The position numbers and the translations under genes were made by a program. Shown in pieces: positions 35,712 to 43,928 of a stretch of 64,000 nucleotides of DNA (position 1 is its first letter; each line of letters begins with the position of its first letter). This DNA comes from Paenibacillus terrae. GTDB taxonomy: Bacteria > Bacillota > Bacilli > Paenibacillales > Paenibacillaceae. The notes beneath the pieces were generated by a model, which saw only the letters and a program-made list of their open reading frames with translations, was not told where the DNA came from and searched no databases. The stretch covers positions 43,614 to 107,613 of the forward strand of contig NZ_JTHP01000010.1 in NCBI RefSeq assembly GCF_000943545.1. Reading direction: 5' to 3'.

Positions 35712-35886
35712 TCCTCCGTCCAACTTTATTTCAGACTATAGCCCGGCTTGCACAGGCTTGGTTCGCAACACTTGTTTTGTTACTCTGACATACGCCCCCT
35801 CACTTATTTTTGGGCATGGACATGGTTTGAAAATCCTTTATTTCCAAATCTCCGCACTTTTTATTTTTTCCTCTTGAACCGCTCTT

Positions 35887-35900
35887 TGAAAACGTTTTTA
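35887..35900 (+). promoter_or_regulatory. cre-like (CcpA) site upstream of alsS
   Basis: TGAAAACGTTTTTA differs at one position from the cre consensus TGnAAnCGnTnnCA. It lies about 47 bases upstream of the alsS -35 box, a location compatible with activation. Confidence 0.45.
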
Positions 35901-35933
35901 TAAATTTTCGCTCTTTTTCAGAAAATATTGCTC

Positions 35934-35961
35934 TTGAAAATACCAGTTTCTGTATTATAAT
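35934..35961 (+). promoter_or_regulatory. alsS promoter
   Basis: TTGAAA, a 16-base spacer and TATAAT, about 70 bases before the alsS start. Three GCTCTT..GAAAA-like direct repeats at 35881, 35910 and 35930 precede or overlap it and could be activator contacts. Confidence 0.55.
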
Positions 35962-36030
35962 TGTCATATACAACCAATGTTTTACATTGAAAGTAATTCA
36001 TTATCATATTCCGAAGAAGAGGTGATCGCG

Positions 36031-37719
36031 TTGAGCACAAAAGTGCAAGCTATCCATGCTAAAACCGGTACAAAAGGAGCTGACCTTGTTGTCGATTGCT
36101 TGATTAAACAAGGTGTAACACATATTTTTGGTATTCCAGGTGCCAAGATTGACTCGGTATTTGATGTCCTTCAAGAACGCGGCCCGGAGCTGATCGTATG
36201 CCGTCACGAGCAAAATGCCGCCTTTATGGCAGCTGCCGTCGGTCGCCTAACTGGTAAACCGGGCGTATGTCTCGTTACCTCCGGCCCCGGTGCGTCGAAT
36301 TTGGCTACAGGACTTGTCACCGCAAATGCGGAAAGTGATCCCGTCGTGGCTCTCGCTGGTGCAGTTCCAAGATCCGAACGTTTGAAGCGCACCCACCAAT
36401 CCATGGATAACGCCGGGTTATTCGAGCCTATCACCAAATACAGTGTGGAAGTGGAGCATCCCGATAGTGTGCCAGAAGCCATTACCAACGCATTTCGGAT
36501 TGCGACCTCAGCACAGCCTGGAGCAACCTTTGTAAGTCTACCGCAGGACGTGTTGACTTCGTCATCCGAAGTAACCGCCATTGGGAAGCTTTCCCTTCCA
36601 CAGCTTGGAACCGCACCAGCCGGACTTATCAAACAAGTAGCAGGCCAAATCAGCCATGCCAAGTTACCTGTTCTTTTACTCGGTATGAAAGCCAGCACTC
36701 CCGAAGCTACAGCAGCCATCCGCGCACTCATTCAGAACACAGATCTGCCTGTCGTTGAAACCTTCCAGGCTGCCGGAGCCATTTCCCGCGAACTGGAGGA
36801 CCATTATTTTGGCCGAGTGGGCTTGTTCCACAATCAGCCGGGTGACATGCTCCTTGGAGCCGCAGACCTGGTGCTGACCATTGGCTATGACCCCATTGAA
36901 TACGATCCGAAAAACTGGAACATTCCTGCAAACCGAACCCTCATTCATCTCGATGATCATCAGGCGGATATTGACCATGATTATCAACCGGATTACGAAC
37001 TGATCGGTAATATAGCTCTGATCGTGCGCAGTCTCGCAGAAGAATTGCCTGCATTAAAGCTGTCTGAAGCCTCATGCGCCCAACTGAACCGTCTCCGCCA
37101 CGATCTAAACGAGCAAGCTGCCGTCCCTGTCCGCAAGCACGACTATCTGATTCATCCATTACAATTCATTCGTACTCTGCGCAGCCTGATTGATGATAAT
37201 GTCACGGTCACCTGTGATGTTGGTTCCCACTACATTTGGATGGCCCGGTATTTCCGATCCTATGAGCCGCGTCGCCTTCTGTTCAGTAACGGGATGCAGA
37301 CGCTGGGTGTAGCTCTTCCCTGGGGCATTGCTGCCACTCTCGTTAATCCCGGTCAAAAAGTCGTTTCCATTTCCGGCGACGGGGGATTTCTTTTCTCATC
37401 CATGGAGCTTGAAACCGCGGTACGTCTCAACTCCCCACTTGTACACATCGTATGGAGAGACGGCACCTACGACATGGTCGCTTTTCAACAACAGATTAAA
37501 TATGGCAGAACATCCGGCGTAGAGTTCGGAGATGTGGATGTCGTGAAATACGCCGAAAGCTTCGGGGCAACCGGATTACGTGTGCATTCCCCTGAAGAAC
37601 TGGAAAGCATATTGCAACAGGCACTACATACCGATGGCCCCGTGGTCGTCGATATTCCGATTGATTATCAGGATAATATCCAGTTGGGACGTAAACTGCT
37701 GCCCAATCAGTTAAACTGA
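36031..37719 (+). CDS. alsS: Catabolic acetolactate synthase
   Basis: Acetolactate synthase of the FAD-independent catabolic type, 562 residues, condensing two pyruvates to 2-acetolactate for acetoin and 2,3-butanediol. TTG 36031 is chosen because AGAGGTGA lies 6 bases upstream; a longer frame from 35977 has no site. Motifs: [16 protein letters not shown], catalytic [15 protein letters not shown] glutamate, [17 protein letters not shown]hDP site and the metal aspartate in [13 protein letters not shown] as in characterised AlsS. alsD follows, forming the usual pair. No alsR gene is in the window. Confidence 0.95.
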   Translation: MSTKVQAIHAKTGTKGADLVVDCLIKQGVTHIFGIPGAKIDSVFDVLQERGPELIVCRHEQNAAFMAAAVGRLTGKPGVCLVTSGPGASNLATGLVTANAESDPVVALAGAVPRSERLKRTHQSMDNAGLFEPITKYSVEVEHPDSVPEAITNAFRIATSAQPGATFVSLPQDVLTSSSEVTAIGKLSLPQLGTAPAGLIKQVAGQISHAKLPVLLLGMKASTPEATAAIRALIQNTDLPVVETFQAAGAISRELEDHYFGRVGLFHNQPGDMLLGAADLVLTIGYDPIEYDPKNWNIPANRTLIHLDDHQADIDHDYQPDYELIGNIALIVRSLAEELPALKLSEASCAQLNRLRHDLNEQAAVPVRKHDYLIHPLQFIRTLRSLIDDNVTVTCDVGSHYIWMARYFRSYEPRRLLFSNGMQTLGVALPWGIAATLVNPGQKVVSISGDGGFLFSSMELETAVRLNSPLVHIVWRDGTYDMVAFQQQIKYGRTSGVEFGDVDVVKYAESFGATGLRVHSPEELESILQQALHTDGPVVVDIPIDYQDNIQLGRKLLPNQLN

Positions 37720-37882
37720 CTTCACAGTTGCCCAATCGTGACGGCTTCGTGACAATGAATGGAGTTTAACGTATTTTTTATGAGTTTTTTTGGGTTATCC
37801 ATGTTATTTACTGAAATTTTACGTTTATTATTGAAAAAGAAAGAAAATAAATGTATCCAATCACAAAAGGAAGTGTATTGCC

Positions 37883-38629
37883 ATGACCGTTGCAGAACTG
37901 GAAACAAAGCAAGAAGCTGATCATGATATTTACCAAACGTCCACCATGCTCGCTTTATTGGATGGTCTTTATGACGGAGTCGTTTCCTTCAAGGAACTGC
38001 AAAAGCACGGGGATTTCGGGATCGGTACCTTTGATCAACTGAATGGAGAGATGATTGCGTTCGATGGTGAGTTTTATCACTTGCTTCCAGACGGTACGGC
38101 CCATCGTGTAAAACCGGAAGAGACAACTCCCTTTTCCACAGTCACCTTTTTCCGTGAAGATTTCACATATACTATTGATCGTCCCATGCATCGTGAAGAG
38201 CTGGAAGCCCTGCTGCTAAAGCTGTTTCCAAGCCGTAATCTGTTCTACGCCTTCCGTATGGATGGCACTTTTCGTGAAGTGAAGACACGTACCGTGCCTC
38301 ACCAAGTGAAGCCTTACAAACCTTTTATCGAAGCGACCAAATCACAGCCCACCTTCTCTTTTAACGACGCTTCCGGCGTGATTACCGGGTTTTGGACACC
38401 TGCATATGCTCAAGGAATTGGAGTGGCCGGGTTCCATTTGCACTTTATTAACGACGAGCGTACCGGAGGCGGGCATGTCTTTGATTTTGTTGTCGACAAG
38501 TGCACAATCCGTGTTTGTCAAAAATCCAATCTGCACCTCGTCCTGCCCGATACACCAGATTATTTGACCGCCAATCTGTCCAGAGAAAATCTGGAGAAAG
38601 AAATCGCCATTACTGAAGGTGCGCAATAA
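37883..38629 (+). CDS. alsD: Alpha-acetolactate decarboxylase
   Basis: Acetolactate decarboxylase, 248 residues, converting acetolactate to acetoin. Family segments present: YQTSTMLALLDGLYDG, GDFGIGTFDQLNGEM, YAFRMDGTF, and the zinc-ligand region GFHLHFINDERTGGGHVFDF with its histidines. AAAAGGAAG precedes ATG. It lies 163 bases after alsS in the same direction and is followed by a strong terminator, so the two act as one operon. Confidence 0.95.
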   Translation: MTVAELETKQEADHDIYQTSTMLALLDGLYDGVVSFKELQKHGDFGIGTFDQLNGEMIAFDGEFYHLLPDGTAHRVKPEETTPFSTVTFFREDFTYTIDRPMHREELEALLLKLFPSRNLFYAFRMDGTFREVKTRTVPHQVKPYKPFIEATKSQPTFSFNDASGVITGFWTPAYAQGIGVAGFHLHFINDERTGGGHVFDFVVDKCTIRVCQKSNLHLVLPDTPDYLTANLSRENLEKEIAITEGAQ

Positions 38630-38699
38630 TCACAGGGCATGACTCAACAAGGTACAATGGAATTTGTTATAAATGAGATTCTACCTCATACAGAAACTA

Positions 38700-38750
38700 A
38701 AAGATCGCAGCCTGGAAGAGATGCTTGATGCTCTCCGGCTGCGATCTTTT
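38700..38750. terminator. Terminator after alsD
   Basis: AAGATCGCAGCC.GGAGAG-type arm pairs with CTCTCCGGCTGCGATCTT, followed by TT. It marks the left edge of the AT-rich TIR operon. Confidence 0.85.
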
Positions 38751-38766
38751 ATAATAAAGTTATATT

Positions 38767-38785
38767 TGCAAAAGTGACTTTTGCA
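38767..38785. other. Palindrome at edge of the AT-rich island
   Basis: TGCAAAAGTGACTTTTGCA is a perfect 8-bp inverted repeat with a 3-base centre, 70 bases beyond the stop of the last TIR gene. It could be an operator or the scar of an insertion boundary. Confidence 0.45.
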
Positions 38786-38853
38786 TTAGACTAAAACTAT
38801 AAAATAAACACAATGATTAAGGAGATGGGTTATATCTAAAACTTCCCAAAAAA

Positions 38854-39297
38854 TTATAAAAAAATGTAATTGCCCGAATCCTTCATTTCGTAATTTTCAA
38901 GAGCACTCTTAATTAATGCAGGGTTATATGGCACAAATAATGCCCCAATATTTCTAATAACATCGGGAGTACGTACTGAGTCAAATTCTTTTGATTTATT
39001 TAGGTTTACACCTATGATTGTACACTTTTTCTCTATAGCAACCTCAGCCTCCCATTTTACATATTTATGCTTACGACGTGTATCTTCACCAATAAGCATA
39101 ACATAGTAACCAGACATATTAATGCGCTCTCTACAACGTTTTTTTATATAAGACTCTACACTTGAGCTGACCTCGGACGTTAATTGACAGTCGGTGAAAT
39201 TAAAATCAATATTTTCATTATTTTTCCAAGCCTGCATTAAATGATAGTAGTGTATATCTGTACTGCTGAATCCCACAAACGTTCTAGGTAATCCCAC
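38854..39297 (-). CDS. ThsB-like TIR-domain protein
   Basis: 147-residue protein that is essentially one TIR-like domain of the MTH538/ThsB (DUF1863) type. The first strand is RTFVGFSSTDIHYYHLMQAW, the middle is YYVMLIGEDTRRKHKYV and a W-E-x-E segment (WEAEVAIEKK, residues 82-91) holds the probable catalytic glutamate. ThsB proteins in Thoeris systems use NAD+ to make a signal on phage infection (family knowledge). Start is GTG 39297 after GGAGG. It is last in a four-gene operon, 73 bases after the TPR gene. No ThsA-like partner is adjacent. AT-rich relative to neighbours. Confidence 0.85.
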   Translation of the reverse strand: MGLPRTFVGFSSTDIHYYHLMQAWKNNENIDFNFTDCQLTSEVSSSVESYIKKRCRERINMSGYYVMLIGEDTRRKHKYVKWEAEVAIEKKCTIIGVNLNKSKEFDSVRTPDVIRNIGALFVPYNPALIKSALENYEMKDSGNYIFL

Positions 39298-39370
39298 TAT
39301 TGCCCTCCATTCTTATGGTTCCCAAGTAATGTTAAGATGATTTCTTTGAAAAATTCTAATGTTTAAATGA

Positions 39371-40597
39371 TTATAACAAAGGTGAATTTTGCAAAAATAT
39401 CGATAGTTTATCCAACTGTTTCTCGGTACTCTCTCTTTCCCATTTACCAGGTAACATAGATTGTGCACGTTCTTTTAACTCATTATACTTTTCTGATTCA
39501 CCAATACCAAAATATGCTTCTTCCAAAGTGGCAAGAATCCAGTACTTGTCACCTCTGCTTTCAAAGTTATTCTCTATAAGTGCCTCACATATTGAAATCA
39601 CTTTTAAACGTGTTCTGGCTGCTAATATGTAATCAGCAATAGCATTGTTTTTGTCACTAATATTACCTCTCATGTTTAAGAGAAAGGCGAAGTTTATTCC
39701 ATTGTAGTAGTCATTCTTAATATAGAAACCTTTCTCGTAAAAAAATATCGATTTATCTAACCATATTTTATCTTCTGTCGTTTCCCATAATCTTTTACTA
39801 ACAGCTCCGAGTAATCCAAGAGTTTCGGGATCTGTCGTGACATCAGGATCTAACGTTTGCAATATATCATAAGCTTTATACAAGGAAGAAAGTAAATCAG
39901 GATTTTCACTTTTATAAGTTGCTAAAGCAATCTTTTGTTTAATAAATACACTATTAGGATCGATATTTAAAGCTACTTGAAATAAACTCTTTGCAGCAAT
40001 AAAGTTTTTTTGGTTCATTTCTTGCTCTGCAATTTCCAAAACAGAACTCAACGATTGTTTTATATAAGTCACATTTTCGATCTCTGCTGCTTCTTTTAAA
40101 AAAGGTGGTTTTAAACCTTGTAAGTAAGTGTATACCGGACTATCCACATTTGGGTCACTCAAAATCTCCTGTATAGTCTCCTTAAGCTCCTTACGAAATC
40201 GTAACACTTCCTCGTGATCAATACCTACACCTAAATGCTCATATGGACGAATAACTGTATGATTTAAATCGAATGGGTTTTTTAAACTCTTCTCAGCAAT
40301 CGCAATAGTTGTATGAGGTCTCAATGCATGTCTAATTCCTAATTCATAAAAAGCATTAGGGTTATAAGTAGATAAATCTGCTATAACTATATCTGCTTTC
40401 AATAAATATTGATACATAGGAACATCAATCAGACCTGAATGTTTTATGTCATCTGCACGTATGCATTTAAGACCTGCTTCCAGTACTGCAGGTTTAACTA
40501 TATTCCGATATGTTTTATCTAAATCAAGATTTCGACCAGTCGAATAATCGGTTTTTATACCGTATCCCATAACAACAAAACATGTTTTCTGCTCCAT
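39371..40597 (-). CDS. Deoxyribosyltransferase/TIR-fold plus helical TPR-like protein
   Basis: 408 residues. The N-terminal domain (about 1-150) has the fold pattern of nucleoside 2-deoxyribosyltransferase-like proteins (CFVVMGYG, KCIRADDIKHSGLID, DIVIADLSTYNPNAFYELGIRHALRP), with E85 at the catalytic position. The C-terminal part (about 175-400) is helical and TPR-like (EMNQKNFIAAKSLFQVALNIDP), resembling the TRAF-binding or TPR-S regions of bacterial conflict proteins. It may sense infection or process nucleotides. AAGGAGT precedes ATG; 26 bases after the TIR gene. Exact activity is not established. Confidence 0.75.
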   Translation of the reverse strand: MEQKTCFVVMGYGIKTDYSTGRNLDLDKTYRNIVKPAVLEAGLKCIRADDIKHSGLIDVPMYQYLLKADIVIADLSTYNPNAFYELGIRHALRPHTTIAIAEKSLKNPFDLNHTVIRPYEHLGVGIDHEEVLRFRKELKETIQEILSDPNVDSPVYTYLQGLKPPFLKEAAEIENVTYIKQSLSSVLEIAEQEMNQKNFIAAKSLFQVALNIDPNSVFIKQKIALATYKSENPDLLSSLYKAYDILQTLDPDVTTDPETLGLLGAVSKRLWETTEDKIWLDKSIFFYEKGFYIKNDYYNGINFAFLLNMRGNISDKNNAIADYILAARTRLKVISICEALIENNFESRGDKYWILATLEEAYFGIGESEKYNELKERAQSMLPGKWERESTEKQLDKLSIFLQNSPLL

Positions 40598-40623
40598 ATT
40601 TATTACTCCTTAATAAAATATTT

Positions 40624-41157
40624 TCAATCCATAGAAACTTTTTCTAAAATTATGTCCGCAATTTCCTTCGCACTATAATCTCTACCATCCAGATATGACC
40701 ATTGGTCCGTAATTACACTGATATCTGAATCATCCAGTAATACCAACAGTAAGTTGTCCTTCTGCTCCAAAAGTTGCTTTGTTCGTATGCCACCCCATTC
40801 TACTTGGGTCCACTTCTTCTTTGTATAAGAGGCTGAATGAAATACAACTGTATATTTGCACTGAATAACATATACATCGGTTAGGTATCTGTACAGGTCA
40901 TTTCCCCATATTTTTGCTACTTCATCTTTGTCATAAAAATAGCGCATTTCAGTTTTCTTAATATGATAAAGCACCATTTCTACAAAAGCACGATCTTCAT
41001 TTGCGAATGACAGGCCAACATCATATTTTTTATCCTGCTTTGAATTCTGTTCTGAAGATTTTACTGACGCGGATATTTGTTGCCCAACAACACTGCTATT
41101 TTTCACAGTTCCACCTGTAATCATGACCCCATTGTTAACTATGGACCCGAATTTCAT
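40624..41157 (-). CDS. TIR-domain protein with N-terminal shared Gly/Asn-rich motif
   Basis: 177 residues. Residues 5-27 form the motif SIVNNGVMITGGTVKNSSV, which recurs at the C-terminus of the protein encoded just upstream. After a Ser/Lys-rich linker (28-43) comes a TIR domain (44-177): KYDVGLSFANEDRAFVE, RYFYDKDEV, the VVFHSASYTKKKWTQVEW region with E120 as probable NADase glutamate, and LLLVLLDDSD. An N-terminal motif of this kind suggests recruitment or polymerisation by the partner. GAAGGAAG precedes ATG; 21 bases after the membrane-protein gene. Confidence 0.85.
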   Translation of the reverse strand: MKFGSIVNNGVMITGGTVKNSSVVGQQISASVKSSEQNSKQDKKYDVGLSFANEDRAFVEMVLYHIKKTEMRYFYDKDEVAKIWGNDLYRYLTDVYVIQCKYTVVFHSASYTKKKWTQVEWGGIRTKQLLEQKDNLLLVLLDDSDISVITDQWSYLDGRDYSAKEIADIILEKVSMD

Positions 41158-41178
41158 AACCTACACTTCCTTCGAGGT

Positions 41179-42537
41179 TCAATTTGTTATTTGTTCTGCT
41201 ACTTTTGCAAGTTTATTTTTGAAATTGCCCTTACCTGTTATTTGAGAGTTGTTAATCTCTCCACCTGTAACCATGACTCCATTATTTACAATCACATTCT
41301 CTCGTGCTTTAAACTCTCTTGTATCCACATTAACTGCTTCAAGATACTCGAGAATACTTTGTAAAAGCCTTTTCTCTATTCTTTTTCTATACATGTCCAC
41401 ATCCGATTCCTGAAAGAAATTATGCAACTTATGATCTGCTGCGAGTTCTCTTATGCTCTTTCTAGCCCCATAGTTAAAAATTTGATTGTGTTTAATTTCC
41501 GTACGTATCATCTCTTTTTTATAAGATTGAGCTACAAATTCATTAAACCCACGCAAAACACCACCAATGGATTTAAAAAGTCCTGTAAATGTTGGGATAA
41601 TGGAAGATAGAATGCTCTTTATAATAAAAGGTACTGGAATATCAGAGCCATGCTTATCTATTGCATAAAATTCCTTTTTCAAAGGAGGTAACAGATAATT
41701 CTGCATTTCTACAAACAGATTTTGTGGTGTAAAGTGCACTCTAAAAAATGTGCTGAACACAAAATCTCCGTCCCAAGCTGTAATTTGAATCGATTTATAG
41801 AATCGAACATGCTCTTCTTCTAGCTCTGTGTATTCTTGCAAAAATTTCGCATCAATCATTCTCTTAGGAGAACTCATTTCTTTCTCCAGGAACCTTGAAT
41901 CATTCCTTATTTTACTGCCATCTACATAAAGAGCATTTGCAGTAGCCATGTGAGAAATATTTAGCTCTTTCATTTTGCTATCAATGTATGTATACAGATC
42001 AGCGTTGTTAAGTTTGATGTATTCGCCCGAGTTTTCAATTTTTGTTTCTGCCAAAAAAGACCATCCTGATAAGCGATTACCGGCTCCTACAAATGGTGAA
42101 TCCCCTCCGAAATAGATTACGTTGCCTTCCTGATTCATCTCCTCCATTTTTTTCGAAAAATCATTCCCTATCTCTTTGAGATTAGGTGCTTTGTCACTTG
42201 AAATATTTTCTGAAGAAAGCTTGTTTGTTACATACCAGTAAGGATATATTCTAAATCCAATGTTAACTAGAAAGGATAAGAATAGCGGCCAAGAAATCAA
42301 TAAATCTGTAAAAATCGCCGTAACAAACCATCCTAAAAGAAATAATAAAGCGCAATCCATAAAAAAGTCCCGTTTTTTTGCCTGTATACATTGAACAGCA
42401 ACTTTAGCAATATCTGCTCCATAGCTAGGAGCTACAAAGCAGTAACGATTATAAACGATTTGTTCTAACACCTTTTGTCGAAAATTTCGATCTAGTTCTG
42501 CAGCAGCACACAAATAACGCGTTATCCCTGTTTTCAT
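41179..42537 (-). CDS. Membrane protein of unknown function with C-terminal shared motif
   Basis: 452 residues. A helical N-terminus (1-55) is followed by one long or two short transmembrane segments (about 58-100). Then comes a soluble domain with GGDSPFVGAGNRLSGWSF (146-161) and NNADLYTYIDSKMKEL, a pattern I recall from uncharacterised actinobacterial membrane proteins. A second hydrophobic stretch follows near 305-325 (FIIKSILSSIIPTFTGLF). Residues 415-437 are the motif VIVNNGVMVTGGEINNSQI, matching the N-terminus of the next protein. First gene of the operon. Ribosome site AAGGGG is rather distant. Sensor or membrane effector are both possible. Confidence 0.75.
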   Translation of the reverse strand: MKTGITRYLCAAAELDRNFRQKVLEQIVYNRYCFVAPSYGADIAKVAVQCIQAKKRDFFMDCALLFLLGWFVTAIFTDLLISWPLFLSFLVNIGFRIYPYWYVTNKLSSENISSDKAPNLKEIGNDFSKKMEEMNQEGNVIYFGGDSPFVGAGNRLSGWSFLAETKIENSGEYIKLNNADLYTYIDSKMKELNISHMATANALYVDGSKIRNDSRFLEKEMSSPKRMIDAKFLQEYTELEEEHVRFYKSIQITAWDGDFVFSTFFRVHFTPQNLFVEMQNYLLPPLKKEFYAIDKHGSDIPVPFIIKSILSSIIPTFTGLFKSIGGVLRGFNEFVAQSYKKEMIRTEIKHNQIFNYGARKSIRELAADHKLHNFFQESDVDMYRKRIEKRLLQSILEYLEAVNVDTREFKARENVIVNNGVMVTGGEINNSQITGKGNFKNKLAKVAEQITN

Positions 42538-42587
42538 TAGTTATTTAGAACCCCTTTTCATATTTATACGAACTTTAGTACTATATC

Positions 42588-42617
42588 ATTATGTTGAAGC
42601 ATGTAATATTTTGTCAA
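42588..42617 (-). promoter_or_regulatory. Promoter of the TIR operon
   Basis: On the minus strand TTGACA (42617-42612), an 18-base spacer and CATAAT (42593-42588), about 50 bases before the membrane-protein start codon. Confidence 0.6.
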
Positions 42618-42650
42618 CCTAAATTTTCTTCATAAGATAAATTTTTGCAC

Positions 42651-42682
42651 AAAAAAAGCGGCTCTCCCTCAGGAGAACCGCT
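42651..42682 (-). terminator. Terminator after the intracellular protease gene
   Basis: On the minus strand AGCGGTTCTCC and GGAGAGCCGCT pair around TGAG with a following T-run. It isolates the protease gene from the TIR operon downstream. Confidence 0.9.
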
Positions 42683-42701
42683 ATATAACCGTAGTTACGG
42701 C

Positions 42702-43682
42702 TTATTTAACATGTAATGATACTGCACTCAATACCCCAGCTACACGCTGAGCGTCGAAAATACGGGAAAGCTCCTCGACTGCCGTCAAGTACAGCAGACC
42801 GTTGCCTTCCCGCTTTGCAGAATGGCCGAGTGGAATCGTGCGCTTGATCAGTTGGGCGTATAGCTCCGGCTCAGTGAGATTCCGTTCAAAGCTCGCGTTC
42901 GACAACTGCTTAATCAGCGCCAGAGCCCCAGCTACATGCGGGGTAGCCATTGAAGTACCGCTGAAGGTCGCATATTTGCCGCCCGGAACGGTAGACAAAA
43001 TATCTTCCCCCGGCGCAACCAAATCTACCTCATTATTGGAGTTGCTGAAATCGGAAGCATGTCTGTCAAAGTTCACAGCACCTACACTGATCACCTCATT
43101 ATAGCAGCCAGGATAGCCCAGCTCGTCCGTTCTGTCGTCACCGTCTCCTTCATTACCTGCTGCGCAGACGACCAAAATTTGACTTGCCACTGCCTTCTGC
43201 ACTGCTTCATGCAGCTCAGCCACATCCTCGGGACCGCCAAGCGACATTGAAATGATGTCTGCCTTTTGCTCAATCGCATAATGAATGCCCTGAATGATCC
43301 AGTCATATTGACCGGAGCCTTGCTTGTTCAGCACCTTGATAATGAGCAACTCCGCCTCCGGGGCGACACCCACCACACCATCCTCATTTTCTGCTGCCGC
43401 GATTGTGCCTGCTACATGCGTACCGTGACCGTTGTAATCCGTGAAAATATTCGGATCACTGTCATCATCATCTGTGAAGTTCCGGCCACCAATAATGCGT
43501 TCCTTCAAATCAGGATGGTCCGCATCACAGCCCGTATCCAGTACTGCCACCTTCACTCCCTGGCCTCGGGTTCGGCTCCACACCGCAGGGGCCTGAATCA
43601 GCTCCACTCCTCGCGGTATTTCATTCACCTGTTGCTCCTGCTTGATCACTTGGTAAGGAATGATATGCACTTTACGTTCCAT
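42702..43682 (-). CDS. isp: Intracellular subtilisin-type serine protease
   Basis: S8 family intracellular serine protease, 326 residues, without signal peptide. The N-terminal HIIPYQV matches the inhibitory LIPY-type segment that must be cleaved to activate these enzymes. Catalytic triad: D49 (VLDTGCDADHPDL), H86 (GHGTHVAGT) and S244 (SGTSMATPHVAG); the oxyanion Asn lies in AAGNEG. The family is abundant in stationary-phase Bacillus cytoplasm for protein turnover. Separated by a terminator from the TIR operon. Confidence 0.93.
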   Translation of the reverse strand: MERKVHIIPYQVIKQEQQVNEIPRGVELIQAPAVWSRTRGQGVKVAVLDTGCDADHPDLKERIIGGRNFTDDDDSDPNIFTDYNGHGTHVAGTIAAAENEDGVVGVAPEAELLIIKVLNKQGSGQYDWIIQGIHYAIEQKADIISMSLGGPEDVAELHEAVQKAVASQILVVCAAGNEGDGDDRTDELGYPGCYNEVISVGAVNFDRHASDFSNSNNEVDLVAPGEDILSTVPGGKYATFSGTSMATPHVAGALALIKQLSNASFERNLTEPELYAQLIKRTIPLGHSAKREGNGLLYLTAVEELSRIFDAQRVAGVLSAVSLHVK

Positions 43683-43852
43683 CCTATTCCCTCCTTCATG
43701 GATTCAATCGGAAACCATCCGTCTTTGAAACCTTCAAAAACCAAAACTTTCAAAACCGAAACTTTGAAAACCTCTACTGAAACTCTTGTTTGAGGTTACT
43801 ATATTCTAGCAATTTTTGAAAAGTTTGAACATCCCCTTTTGCTTAATTTTGT

Positions 43853-43893
43853 AAAAAAATAGACATCCCCCCATATCCATGGAGAATGCCTAT
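43853..43893 (-). terminator. Terminator after MATE gene
   Basis: On the minus strand ATAGGCATTCTCCAT pairs imperfectly with ATGGGGGGATGTCTAT, followed by TTTTTTT. Confidence 0.75.
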
Positions 43894-43928
43894 GTATAGA
43901 GGTGCCTGAGAAACTACAACTTCAAGTG

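Larger units (their letters stand above)
35408..36030. other. Intergenic region between divergent uxaC and alsS
   Basis: 623 bases without a convincing gene. It holds two uxa operators (35447, 35599), a minus-strand terminator (35672-35711), a cre-like site (35887) and the alsS promoter (35934-35961). An open frame at 35638-35877 has a plausible AGAGGA site but low-complexity content and overlaps the terminator. Confidence 0.6.

Noticed and set aside
35638..35877. 79-codon plus-strand frame upstream of alsS as a leader peptide
   Set aside because: It overlaps a minus-strand terminator and has no conserved or attenuation-like content, although the AGAGGA site is acceptable.
35881..35900. TGAAAACGTTTTTA as a fifth uxa operator
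   Set aside because: Lacks the ACGTTAACA core; fits cre better.
36031..37719. Missing ThDP-motif asparagine in AlsS (IVWRDG)
   Set aside because: Known AlsS/BudB enzymes use the aspartate of W-x-D at this site, which is present.
38854..42537. Classical Thoeris (ThsA/ThsB) system
   Set aside because: A ThsB-like protein is present but no SIR2-SLOG or Macro-SLOG ThsA; the other three products differ.
43715..43800. Short repeats (AACTTTnAAAAcc) upstream of the protease gene as a CRISPR or iteron array
   Set aside because: Units are only about 15 bases, irregular and AT-rich; no spacers or associated genes.
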